From: Galaxea fascicularis
Lineage: Eukaryota > Cnidaria > Anthozoa > Scleractinia > Euphylliidae
Direction of reading: 5' to 3'
NCBI GenBank assembly: GCA_948470475.1
Contig: OX419341.1
Coordinates: forward strand, 22,821,207 to 22,885,206
Length of the DNA stretch: 64,000 nucleotides
Positions within the stretch are counted from its first letter, which is position 1. Each line of letters starts with the position of its first letter. Shown here piece after piece: positions 11,919 through 24,500 of the stretch. The notes beneath the pieces are model-generated. The model was given only the letters and a program-made list of their open reading frames with translations, had not been told where the DNA came from and did no database searches. The translations under genes and the position numbers were made by a program.

Positions 11919-14900
11919 ATATATCTGTAGGTCAATCAGGCGCGGGGAAAAGGAAACTTTCAAATTTAGCGGGCCGTACAGTAGAATACGGCCCGCAAAA
12001 TTGATCAATCACAGCGTGCGTACTGAGATATATAACAATATCTTAGAATGAATATGTTCCCTGTAGTACACTAGAATCGCAAAATCAACGAGTGAGTTAC
12101 ATGAGTTGTAGTATTTTGGAATCGTAAAATCACTGAGTAAAGTGAAATCGAATCGAACGTAAGAATCGTTTGAACCATTAATACATCTTTGCATTTTGAT
12201 GGGCTCAAACATAAGGGGGATATATCTGCAATCAAACTCGCGTTCAAACATGGCAGTGCTGCAATTTTCATCACTAGTGGACTCCACTATAATAGCAAGA
12301 GTTTTGCCGGCTTTTTATCACAGTATGAGTTTGGCGCTAATCGTCTAAAGACTGGGGGCGAGTAGTCTAAACTTTAAAGTGAGCTGTTTGGCATTCGATC
12401 TTACCAGCGCATAAGAATTAGAAAACAAATGAAAACGAATATTTAATATTGATCAGATCAATTAAAGTTGTACAAATAGCACACAAATTAATATATACAA
12501 ACAGGTATCGCGAACGAAAACCTTATACCCATCTCACAGCGATTCCCGGTGTACCCCGCGGCCCAGCTACACGAGTAATTGTTGACTGCATCAACACACG
12601 ATCCACCGTTTGCACATGTGTGATTAACGCAGTCGTCAATATCTTTGCAGGAAAACAAATTTGAAAAACAAACAATTAAAACAGGATATTAATGTAGATC
12701 TTGCAAGTTTTGCAAGTAATCGAACTTAAATCTAAAATTTCCCAAGACTGGCAGTGACAAATTGTAAATTCCCTTAACTTACGATGGGAATTTCAATTAT
12801 CAATTAAGTTAGTTGCTGCAAAAATATAGATATGTAACGCATACAAGGACTTAACTTACTATTCTCACAGCGTGCACCGGTGAATCCACTCGAACAGTTG
12901 CACGTGTAACTGTTGACTCCATCAATACAGAATCCTCCATTTGCGCATTTGTGGTTAACACATTCGTCAATGTCTGGAAAAGAAATTCAATACAAGAACA
13001 AAATAAATTAACATCTTAAAGTACAACAACTGAAAGAATAAAATGTTAATGTGTCAACAATCTCACATAACGCCTTCTTATTCACAGAGACGATAGTTTA
13101 GTTCATCAATCCTCAGACCAAGAGAAGTAAATTTCATAGATCCTGGTTTTGAAACAGTAAGCAACATTTTTGTTTGTTTTAGTTATGTCTACATGAAACT
13201 TGAATATCAAAGCCAATCAGTGATGTGAGAGGAAAACTCCCCAGGGCCGGAAAAAAAAAGAAAGTGTTTTTAACTGTAAAGTTTTGTCCATAAGCAGACG
13301 TTCTTGTTGTCTAGATCTAGTACGAAACAAAGGCGCCGTGGGTCGACTCATTCACGCAAAAAAAGTAAACAGATATCAGGATTTGTCAAAGTTCAAAGGG
13401 ATGAGGCAAAACTTCTAGATCTTCTGATCTCTAAAACATTTTAGTGAGGTTCAACGTCGCTTTGGTTGCTATGTAACTTATGAAAGTGCTGAAAAAACGT
13501 TATGTTAACAATCAGAAATGTTCGCCGGAATAAACCCTTCAACGGATATAGTTGAGAGTGTCATCAGAGTCAGTTGCTGGTCATCTAGAGGATTGCACTT
13601 GTCACCGCGATAAAAAGTTGAGAAAAAATGGAAACGAATATTTAAGATTGATCAGATCAAGATGTACAAGGACCTACAAATAGCACACAAATAAATATAT
13701 ACGAACAAGTATAGCGGACGGAGACCTTACCTATCTCACAGCGATTCCCGGTGTACCCCGCGGTGCAGCTGCACGAGTAATTGTTGACTGCATCAACACA
13801 CGATCCACCGTTTGCGCATGTGTGATTAACGCAGTCGTCAATGTCTTTGCAGGAAAAGAATTAAAAAAAAAACAGGCAGTCAAGGACTGCGTGTGGCTAC
13901 TGCTTAATTAAAAGCTTTTTCTTATTCTCGTGGAAGGGATGCGAAACGTTAAGGAAGCAGTGGGTGAAACGCTTTTTGCCTTAGTGACTTGGTCACGCAA
14001 ATCACGCAAGCTGTTTGCAGTTTTCAAGCCAGCGTTGATTGTCTGACCAGAGGTTTTATTCAGTACAATTTTCATTCAGTGATTGGTTCCGAAGTTTATT
14101 TTTCTTGCAATGCCTGTGATGTATCACATGATAGAATGTCTTGGGTATCCTGCACATAGTTACGCATTTACGGACACAACCCGGTGACTATTATGGCTTC
14201 GCCTCTTTGAGGCAGTAGCCACAATAAACAATCAAAATAAGACAGACAGGTATGAAACATCAAAGCGTGAGAATGGAAAGTGTCTCAGTTGAAAGTGAAT
14301 TGGAAATATGAGATTGAACCGACATTGTTTGCACACAAACACAGACTGAACAATTTCCCTAGAGCCAACCTACCTATATGACATAAATTTCCAATAAATC
14401 CCACCAAACAGCTGCACGAGTACTTGTTAATTCCATCCACACATGATCCACCGTTAACGCAGGTGTGATTTACACAATCATCGATGTCTGACAAAAGGGA
14501 AATAAAAAAAGGAAACTTTCAAATTTAAATACTCTCATGTCACTCAAATAGCTAGAGGTGCTAAATGTCAATACAGCAACTGTTTTGTGAGCTGGCAGTA
14601 AACATTACCTTTGCAGCTTTTTCCATTGCCAGTGAAACCAGACGGACAAGAACCGCACGAAACGGGAACCGTGTCATTGAAACAGGGAACGCCTGGGTAG
14701 CAGGTATCATTGCTACAGCGCGTAATGGCGACATCACAGTGCCTGCCCATATAACCAACGTTGCAAACGCAGCTGTAATTGTTCACTTGATCAAAACAAG
14801 TGCCTGTTTGAAAACGTGGAAAAATCATTTGTCTGTTCAGTATTTCTTAAGTCGATGACATCCCAATGATCACCACATTTGTTTATGATATTTATTTATA

Positions 14901-15566
14901 CCACTGAGATAGATAAATTTATATATGTGTCTATTTAAAAGAGGTTTACTTCCAAATCAGTCAGTTTCGTAATATGCTTACTCTGGCAAGCCAGTTACAT
15001 TCGCATTAACTAGAAATTGCAACCTTTTTTATATACATCTCTGTAAAACTAATATTCCAAACTTCTCATGCAATTCGGTTTCAAGGACATAAGTTTTTCA
15101 ACTCGTTAAGTCATGAGATTTAAAACAGTGAAACCATTCTTTGGTTTAATTTGGCAAAAAAAAATTTAAATTCCTTCTTTCTTAGTCAAATCAGTATACT
15201 CTTTGTTAAGTTACATACTTCTTCTCTTCCTTTTTTTTTCTTTTTATTTCTAAAATAATATATACATTTTATATTTCATGCTGTCCTCATAATGCGTATG
15301 ATGTACTATATATTTTCAGGAAGCCTATAGTCCATAAGCCCCCGGATTCTGTATAGGCTTCCTTGTCATTACAGCTTTAAAGATTTGTAGTCTATCGCGT
15401 CTTAAGTTTTATTATAAATTTCTAGTGTATTACTATTGTTTTTTCTTTTCTCTTATGTGACTAATGGCAAATATAAAAAAAAAAATGAAAAATGAAGTGA
15501 AAATGAAGAGACAATATTAACCATCGTAAATTTTATTAAACTGATATTGAATAACTGAGATGCTAC

Positions 15567-15597
<31 letters not shown>

Positions 15598-18500
15598 TGT
15601 ACAGATGAACTCATACAAAACTCGTGAAATTCCCAGTTATTACTATTTTATAAAAGTACAGACTGCATTTTCTATGGGTTTCTGGGCGTAATAAACTAAC
15701 TTGGGATGTTGCAAATGCACTCGAAAAGAAATTTCTGGCCCCCGGCTCATAATTTACAAGCTTTTCTCGTGTTCTCCCAACATCCAACTTGGCTTATGAG
15801 ACCGGGAAACCTACAAAAATGCGGTCTTTAACTTAATTCAATTTTAAGTATTGAAGTAAACGCAAAGAAAAAAAAAAGCTGTAGAAGTTTTACAAATGCA
15901 GATGCTTTAAAATCGCAATCCCGTGTCATTTCTTTAGTTTTCGCTTTGTTTAGTCCTCTGTTGACAACTAATGTAACTAAAGGTAGAGTTAACGATAAGT
16001 AACATAATTGAATGATTTGCAAGTTTTAACCCACCATTTCCACAGGATGCTTGAAGACATTCGTTGATATTCTCTTCACATCGCGAGCCACTAAATCCAG
16101 CAAGGCAAGTGCAGTTAAAGCCATTAATTTCATCAGCGCAGGATCCTAATGAAACAATGAGCAAACAAATAACAAAACAGTTTAGATCAAATGAAGAATG
16201 ATCGTCGCAGTTGTGATCGCAATTTTTACAATTGCGTAAAGAAGCCTGAAAAAAATTCAGGACTTCAACGGGGCTTGAACCCGTGACCTCGCGATTCCAG
16301 TGTGATGGGTTCCTATGTTCCCGTGAAAGATATGTAAGTGACTGATGCATATGAAAGAAATCATATGTGAACTGCGGATATGAAATCAAATGAAGAATCA
16401 GTGGCTTCATAGTTCAGTTGGTAGAGCATCGCACCAGGAAAACGATCAAATTCAATTGAACATACTTGGAATCAGATATAAAAAAAGGTTTTTTGAAAGT
16501 CACAGTTCTTTCGATTTTTCGAGTGCAGTCACAGTTGTGTAATCTTTTTCCAGTCAATTCTAACCATGAAGGCCAAAGTTAATAAATTAAAATCATGAAC
16601 TGTAAATATGACATTACCGTTGTTTGTACAAGGTGAAGACTGGCATTCGTCGACGTTAATACCACAGTCATTTCCTGTATAACCGGGTAAGCACTGACAC
16701 CTATAGCCATTTACTTGATCAGAGCATGTTCCTTTGGTAAAAAAAAAGAAAAAAAAACTTTAGTTGGAAAAGTCCTGAAGAAATGAACTAAGTTTTGGCT
16801 GAAATAACATAAAGGTAAACAATTAGACTTTCTTTGTAATGCTCGATTGAAGAATACAAATCGATATGTTTTTCTAAGCTTTTGTTGGCTACATTGGGTG
16901 AGGGGTGGGGGGTGGAAGGTTGATAACACTATCTATGGGGCAGTTATTAATCTCTTGTTGTCTTGATGTCCTTCAATAATTATCGCCTTTCAGTTTAAGG
17001 AAGCCGTGTGCCCACGGTGATCTAGTCAATTATACAATTTTTAAAATGAATGTAGAAAATAATGAATTGAAATAAAATGAATGAAGCTAAGTGAATAATG
17101 TATTAGTCACCGTTATTAGCACAAGGCGATGAACTACATTCGTTTATGTCAACTTCGCACTGTAGTCCAGAGTAACCAGCCGCGCAGCTACAGCTGTAGC
17201 CATTAACTTCGTCTGTACAATTGCCTGTGGGAGGAAATGATGTTAGTGGGAGGACGTTATTTTCAGGTGGTTGAGAAAAAGTGATGAATAGAAAAGCTTG
17301 TTTGATGTCAGAGGAGAGAATAAACAAGCTGATTGATTTTCGGATTTCGTTTTCGAATATAATTAACCTTTTTTTCCCTTCTTCATGGCATTAGTTAAAG
17401 GCACTTTGCATTAAGTCGAAGTTGAGGAATGTCTAGTTTTGGCTAGGACGTCACGTACGTCTACCTATCCATGTAAGCTGACGTGAAATGTCACACTAGA
17501 GATACCCTGTGGTACATTCCGCTCTTTGATTGGAACCCGCGTTTTTTTTTTTTTTTTTAGTGGAAGACAACAAGAAAAGAAACTTAATTTCTTTTATCTT
17601 AAGAATCGAAAGAAAAGCCAATCAAATGCATGTGCATACCCAAAAACTGTCGAGAAAATTTCAAACTAAACTTGCCAGCTTCACAATTCATTAAAAAAAA
17701 ATGACTATGGCTCGCGGTTCGACTTAAGTTTTGAACATTGCATGACGTCATTCTATGGTCTATTTAACAAATCGAATGTGGTTTAGCATTGTCTGTACTC
17801 TTATCGACAACGAGTATGCGTCATCACAGTGGTCAAAATGTTGTGGACTCACGAGGCGCAGCCGAGTGAGTCCACAACAAATTTTGACCACTGTGATGAC
17901 GCATACTCGTTGTCGATAAGAGTACGGACAACGCTAAACCACATTCGATTTGTTAAATATTCCGCAAGTGTTCCACATTCGATTTGTTTTTTACCACAAT
18001 GTCAGCGTCAAAGAAAATGTTTTTTTCAGAGCGTGACCAAGATCGTGACACAAAGAGAGAGAGCAAGCGTTGTCTATAACTTTCTCGCAATCTGATTGGT
18101 TTATTCCCCAAAATGAGCGTCTCTGATTGGCTATTAAGCTACCACAAGATCTGAATCCAGCGAAGCGGCCATCAGGAAACTGCAAGTTTCGATCAACTTC
18201 AACTGTTCAGTTACTGCAAATATTCAAGCAGGATTATAATGAATTTACGGCAAAACATACACATTGGCATTTGCAATGGTGCAGTCATGGAAGAAGCCAT
18301 TTGGGAAGGCCAAAGCACCGGAGTTTGAGGCAGAGCACGAAATCGAACTCGAAGCTGGCGTCACTGGAACATGAACAACTGCTGAACTCGCTTCTCTACT
18401 AACTAGAGCATTTGAGTGGGTGTCGGAGCAGTTCTTCAACTGTTTTACAGATGGTCTTGAGTTATAACTTGATATGCTTTGCTTGTTAGCATGGCCCGAG

Positions 18501-21500
18501 ATGGACATGATGTGGCGTGAACGAACGAACGTTGGCGTTTGACTATTTGTGAACTCACTCGGCTGCGCCTCGTGAGTCGACAACATTTTGACCTCTGTGA
18601 TGACGAACATCGTTGTCGATAAGAGTACAGACAACGCTAAACCACATTCGATTTGTTTTTTACCACAATATCGGCGTCAAAGAAATGTTTACTTCAGAGC
18701 GCGAAAGATAAAAAAGGCATTTCGTGACAAGTTGACGTGTGCAGCGTTGTCTAGACTCTTATCGACAACGGCAAATTAGCCAATCAGATTGCGAGATTAC
18801 TGGCAGTTTGGTAAAAAAGATATTACAAAATAACCAAATCAATGCGCGCGCTCTGATTGGTCAATCATCTATGGTTTATTGTGCCAGTCAACTCATGGAA
18901 ATTTAAAGAGACTATAGAAAGCTGACGGCGATTAGATAAAGATATTATCAGGACGTATATTTAAGCTATAGACCACAAATTTTTATTGTTTATAGGCTTA
19001 TAAACCACGCGAGATGTTGGAAGAACACGAGAAGAATTAATTCGCAAATCACGAGACGCAGACGAGTGATTTATGAATTCTTCGAGAATCCTTCCAACAT
19101 CTCAAGTGGTTTATCATGCCTCTAAACTATAGAAAATTGTGGTCTATTGCTTTTATATAATAATTCAGAAAACTTGCGAAATTTCCATGAGTTTACAGGT
19201 ACAATAAACCATAGCTGATTGACCAATCAGAGCGCGTGCATTGATTTGGTTATTATATAATAAAGGACCAACGATATAAAAAAAACTATTTTATACTTTA
19301 CCATGGACACATGGCGATGACTGGCAATAATTGATGTCAACGTCACAATTTCTTCCCTCAAAACCAAGATCGCAAGAACATGTGTAGTTGTTAATTTGAT
19401 CGATACATTCTCCTGTAATAGTCAAAAAAGTTAGCCACATTTGATTAATTGATTAGTTAATGTACATACTCTGTTACTTATAGATTATAAAAGATGTATT
19501 ACCATGACAAATGCATTAACACTGAAGGAACATTGAGATCGAACGTTAATACTTCTGACAGCAAGATCAAGATACAACACATCAATTTTCCAGTAACCAC
19601 TATCTCAAAAAAAAAAAAAACAGAACAGATACCTCATGACCTATATGCTCATTTACCTTAGAGATAATCTAGGTAGGTAAATCAATTACTTGGCCGGGTT
19701 AAAATTTCCTTTATCTGTATAAATGTAGAGATTTAAGTCATAGGTGGGGTGATTCCAAGAGTCAACCAACAAGTTACCTTTCGAAAACGTTTTGGCAATC
19801 AATATCACCGGCTGTGAGATTGGAGTAAAGCAGGTTCGCAGCGTACAGTCCGGGTTACTGGATTTTGAAATAACTTGGCATAGATTGAAAGCTCATGCGT
19901 TACCGTATCTATGGTAACATCTGTTGCTTGGAAACCAATATAAAAGTAAGCTTTGTTCATATGTAGAAGATTTGTAATCAAAGCTTGCATTTCTTTCAAC
20001 TTATAATTATCAAGACAAGGAGTTTTGCAGTTTGTTACTTTCATTACGGTTACGAATGTTTTGAACATAAGTTGAACTGCATTTATTGCGTTACAACAAC
20101 GCATTGATTAGAAGCATACCAACGTTGTCCTTTTACTCAACGTTAATAATGATTTTGCCAGATTTTTTTTTATAAATATTGTTTGTAAACAGAACAAAAG
20201 AGAAGAAAATTAATACCAATAAATAGAAAAAAATCAATCGACAAAAAAGTGAAGCACTTCAAGAAAAATATTGACGAGTAATTACAAAGAAGCTTTTTAA
20301 TGCGTACCTCGTAGGCAAGGATATGATTCGCATTCATCAATCTCATTACTGCAGTATCTTCCATCAAATCCAGGTAAGCAGCTGCAATCGTATAAACCTC
20401 GTCCGCGAGGCGTCCGAGGAGTGCATCGTCCACTGTTATTGCACGGACACACATTGACAGTTACTGTTATGGTTAAGGTAGACGACGCTTGACAAGCATC
20501 CGTGGCCTTGAAAAAAAACCGAGTTGTTTTGTTTGTAGTGACGTTCCAGAGTAGAATGTTGTTCTGCACCAGTGCTTCTGCTGGACTTCCATCCATAAGT
20601 GAAATGGTGACAGGCATTCCTTCGGGATCTGTGACCTCAATTGGTAGTTCCAGTCTCTCTCCGTACACTGCGTAGTAGTCGGTTGTTGACGTGACATTGG
20701 GTGGGAGATTTACTACAATAATAATTTAGAAAACGTTGTGAAATCAATAATATAAGAATAATTATAAGTTATTGCTATTTCTCACTACTCTTCTAAATTA
20801 TGATTCAGTCACTTAAAGTATTTTGGATGACGTACTGAACGCGCCTTATTTCATTTTGTTATTTTGCTTTTTTTTTCAATTGATTTCGTTTTTATTGTTT
20901 TACTCTTTTTTTTTTGTCTAGAACTATTTAAGCTATGTAACGATGTAGCTTGAAAACTAACAATTCACAAACGGCTGTGGGTTGTTCTTCAATTCTCTTT
21001 TTCTTTTTTTTTTTCATTCAAATATAAAAAGCCGCTGTAAAGAGCTATTCACGGGACAGACGGACAGACGGACGGACGGACTCACTGACTCGCTGACTCA
21101 CTGACCGACTGACTGACTGACTCACTGACTGACTGACTCACTGACTGACTGATCGATCCGGATCAATTGATTGGTTGGTCTGTCAGCCAGTCGTTTGACG
21201 AATTATGTTGATTCCCCACCCCCGCTTCCTTCCATTTGTAACGTTTTAGAAAAACTGAAGGCATCGAGAAAGACTTGGTGTTGACGCTTACCATAAGTCA
21301 GAACTGGCCAGCCAGACCTGTCATTTTGAAAATGAAATAGGCTTCTCTTGCTGTGCATACTGTGTAGAAATAAACTGATTTGGCTGGACCGCTCTGATTC
21401 AGGGTGGTATTCTCTTATAAAGGGACCGGTCTGGCCGGCCAGTTTTGATTAACGGCGAGGGCCCTAAGATTTTACTTGGTCCTATTACCAAGACCTTGTA

Positions 21501-24500
21501 AGCATCTTGAATTACCTTGCCGTTTAGACCAGGTGTTTATATCAACCTCGGGGAGGCACTGCTGACACCAGTCCTTTGGGTTTGGCTCGTTAGGCGCAAA
21601 GCAATAGCGGTTGATAAAGCAGGAATTGTTCTTAAGGTTAAAAAAAAAATGAGAAAGAAATAATATAAACTGCCAAGGAAAAAATGTACAATAATTTACA
21701 TAACTGTCAATAATAACTAAGGACTGTAGCGAGGAAGCCCAACAGAAGCAGAGAGCTTATTAAAATTGGGTTTCTCAAGCGATACAACAGATGGTAAGAG
21801 CACAATGTATCAGAGGATGGGCGACTTCAATTTAGTATTCTGGAAGTATTGAAGCTAGAGCATCTGAGGAATGAGGTTAGTTCATGCAGTAAGGAGATGA
21901 ATATATCATATAGCAACTGATGGGCTGAAGAGAGAAGGTTCTAACCGTTCAACTCACTAGTTTTTACCATGGTTAGGGCATGGACTAACTTCTGTGTCCG
22001 AAGGTTGATTTTCAGGAAATATGATGATTACCTTAAGAGAGCATCCAGTGGAAATATTGCATTCCATACAAACTGAATCGAAGGATATCAGTTGAAGCTC
22101 CCGTTCGCTTTGATGGATGCCATTGTTAGACACAGATATCATCAGTCCAGAAGCTGGTGTTCCTTGCATGTTTTCATCATAGTTTGTTCTTAACACAGGC
22201 GAATCTGGCAAATCGCACTCCACGAGAACAAGGTCTGTCATTATTCCTTGGTATTTTGCTTCATTTCTGTTTGGAATCCAAGAACTATTCACAACCTATT
22301 GTAGCATAAGTGATAAAAAGCAGATTCTCTTAGATAAAAGGTCAACTTTTGTGCTAGAGCTCGTTGAGTTCCCTTGACTGACAGTTTCCACGAAGTGTTT
22401 TAATTTCAGGGCCGTAGCTTTATTGCTTTTTATGTAAAGGGGGGTGGGGGGGGCACCATCATGAGTGGCATAGGCACGAGCCTTGAAGGGGGACGGGAAG
22501 GGGGGGGGCGGACGCATCCTCTACCAGAATGTTCAGTTTAAATTCGGAGGCTTCGAAACGTGATAATCTGCATTACACATGAGATATGTTTTCGAATGAT
22601 CAACCTCAACAAGTGTGAAAAGGCAGGTGTTTTCGGCGCTTCCAACATTATTTCGGGGTCCTTTCCATTTGATGCGCCCAATTGTCAAGCAAGTTTCAGG
22701 CACTCTCTGGTTTGCTTACCAGTTACACGCACCTTGGACAAAGCGAATTCCCGGGCATGAAAATGGCAGCCGACTGACAACTGCAAGTCACTACAATTAT
22801 CTTGACCGGGTCTAAACTGGAAAGACTTTACATTCGGTCAAGTTTGAAGAATTAATAATGGAAAAATCGTCAATCACAGAAATGATCTGTCTAACTCAAC
22901 TGCTTCAAGGCGGCAGCTGCTCTACCCACCATTCCGCTGGCTTCGGCCCTGGATTTATGACAAAGATATGACGTCGGTTTCATAAAGTCGCTCACTAATG
23001 ACTACTTTGTAAGAAGCAAAAAGTGTATTTGTCTATTATATGGAAAAACTAAAGAAAAACACATCGTTCGTTTGCAATGGCTCAGAATCAGAACGTTTCC
23101 GCAATATAACACTCTACTGCAGTCGTTACACAATGATACAGTACTAACGAATATCAGCTTAGTGTTTGCACTCTAGTTGTGAGAAAAAAACTTAAAAGTT
23201 ATCGTTAAGTACTAAGACATTTAACTGGACCTCAATTTCCTTGATATGGCAAGTCACGTTGGTAGAATTTAGGAAACCAGTTCCTTGTACAGCAACTTTC
23301 TTGCACGGTCTTTTTCGTCTATCACACAGTCCATTACCTTGAAGCCTGTTAATAGAAAATCGTGTCAGCTACACGGAAACAATCCTGTCTAGTCTCAAAT
23401 TAATTCCGAAGATTCTTTCGACAGTAACATGCAAACTGAATTGTATGTTGATAAATGGATTAAGTTTAAATTGCGTGTCCGTAGCGACGTTGGTGTTCAG
23501 TCGAAGCTGCTTCGTAATGAGACTTATGTGAAGCTGCTTCGAGTCCAAACTGAAGTAAGAATATTTGTAGCATCAAAATTTCTTTACGCAGCGCAAAAGA
23601 GTTTTGAAAAAAAAGTACTTTATTTGTCGGAAGTTCCCTGCGCCATAATTCGCCTAAAGTCCCCAGAGATAAAATGACGCCAAACTCCAATTATCCCCCC
23701 CCCCCCCCCCCCACCAATCCTTCCAAACATCACATGGGGACGACAGGCTGGAATCAACTTTCTTTACCAGTGAAATGCTTACTAACTTGCATGACTGTGC
23801 ACCCCTTTTGGCTTCGGCAAAATCAGTTATACACTCAGTGAGGTATGCACGATGCTCTTGATTTTTCCATTTATCCGCGCTTAAATTCGTGGCCGACTAT
23901 GCTTTTTGCACCCTGTTCGCGTCCTGCTATGTCATTTTTAAAGAGGTGGTAAAACATTAACTTACGTGTATACTAACAATTTTGTTAGTATACAAGTAAG
24001 TATACTATTTCAGGGTGTTTTTTGGTCATAATCTGGTCGAAAATTTCTGTCGTGCGGTTTTTCAGCACCAACCATTTTGCCTGACAAACACAGATTCTGT
24101 ACTGTAAGAAAGCAGACAAAATTCTTCAATAATGATATTTTCGTTTCTGAAGGCCCTGAATTTCTTAAACGTACCTTGCAATGAAAGGTTTTTGATGAAC
24201 TGATATGGAACAGTCTTCAGCTGTATAGTCCTTGTTACAGACACAGGAGCCATTCTCACATTTCCCGTTAAAGGTGCAATCGTTAGGACAAAGAAGTTGA
24301 GCTATCTCTTCCACTATCGGAGGCATCTTTGGCGACGTTGGGGCTGTCAAATTTGTAGTATCGTTGGAATTAACATTTACGTTCTCTATTATTACATCAT
24401 TGCATTCATTCATCAACATTGAAACAGCGCCTATCGCAAAGGAAAGATCTCCAGTGTACTGTAAACGAAAAAAAAACAACAATACAATAATTGAATTAGT

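Noticed and set aside
16250..16435. Possible tRNA gene
   Set aside because: A-box and B-box parts are on opposite strands and no cloverleaf can form, so it is SINE-derived.
21957..22031. Extended end of VWDE-like exon 13 to the donor at 21967
   Set aside because: It would leave phase 1 against a phase 0 acceptor in exon 14. The GTAATC donor at 22031 keeps frame and the expected GCSLK-NNSC continuity.
23337..23345. Alternative acceptor for exon 12 at 23337
   Set aside because: It breaks phase with exon 11. The acceptor TTAACAG with exon start 23345 restores it.
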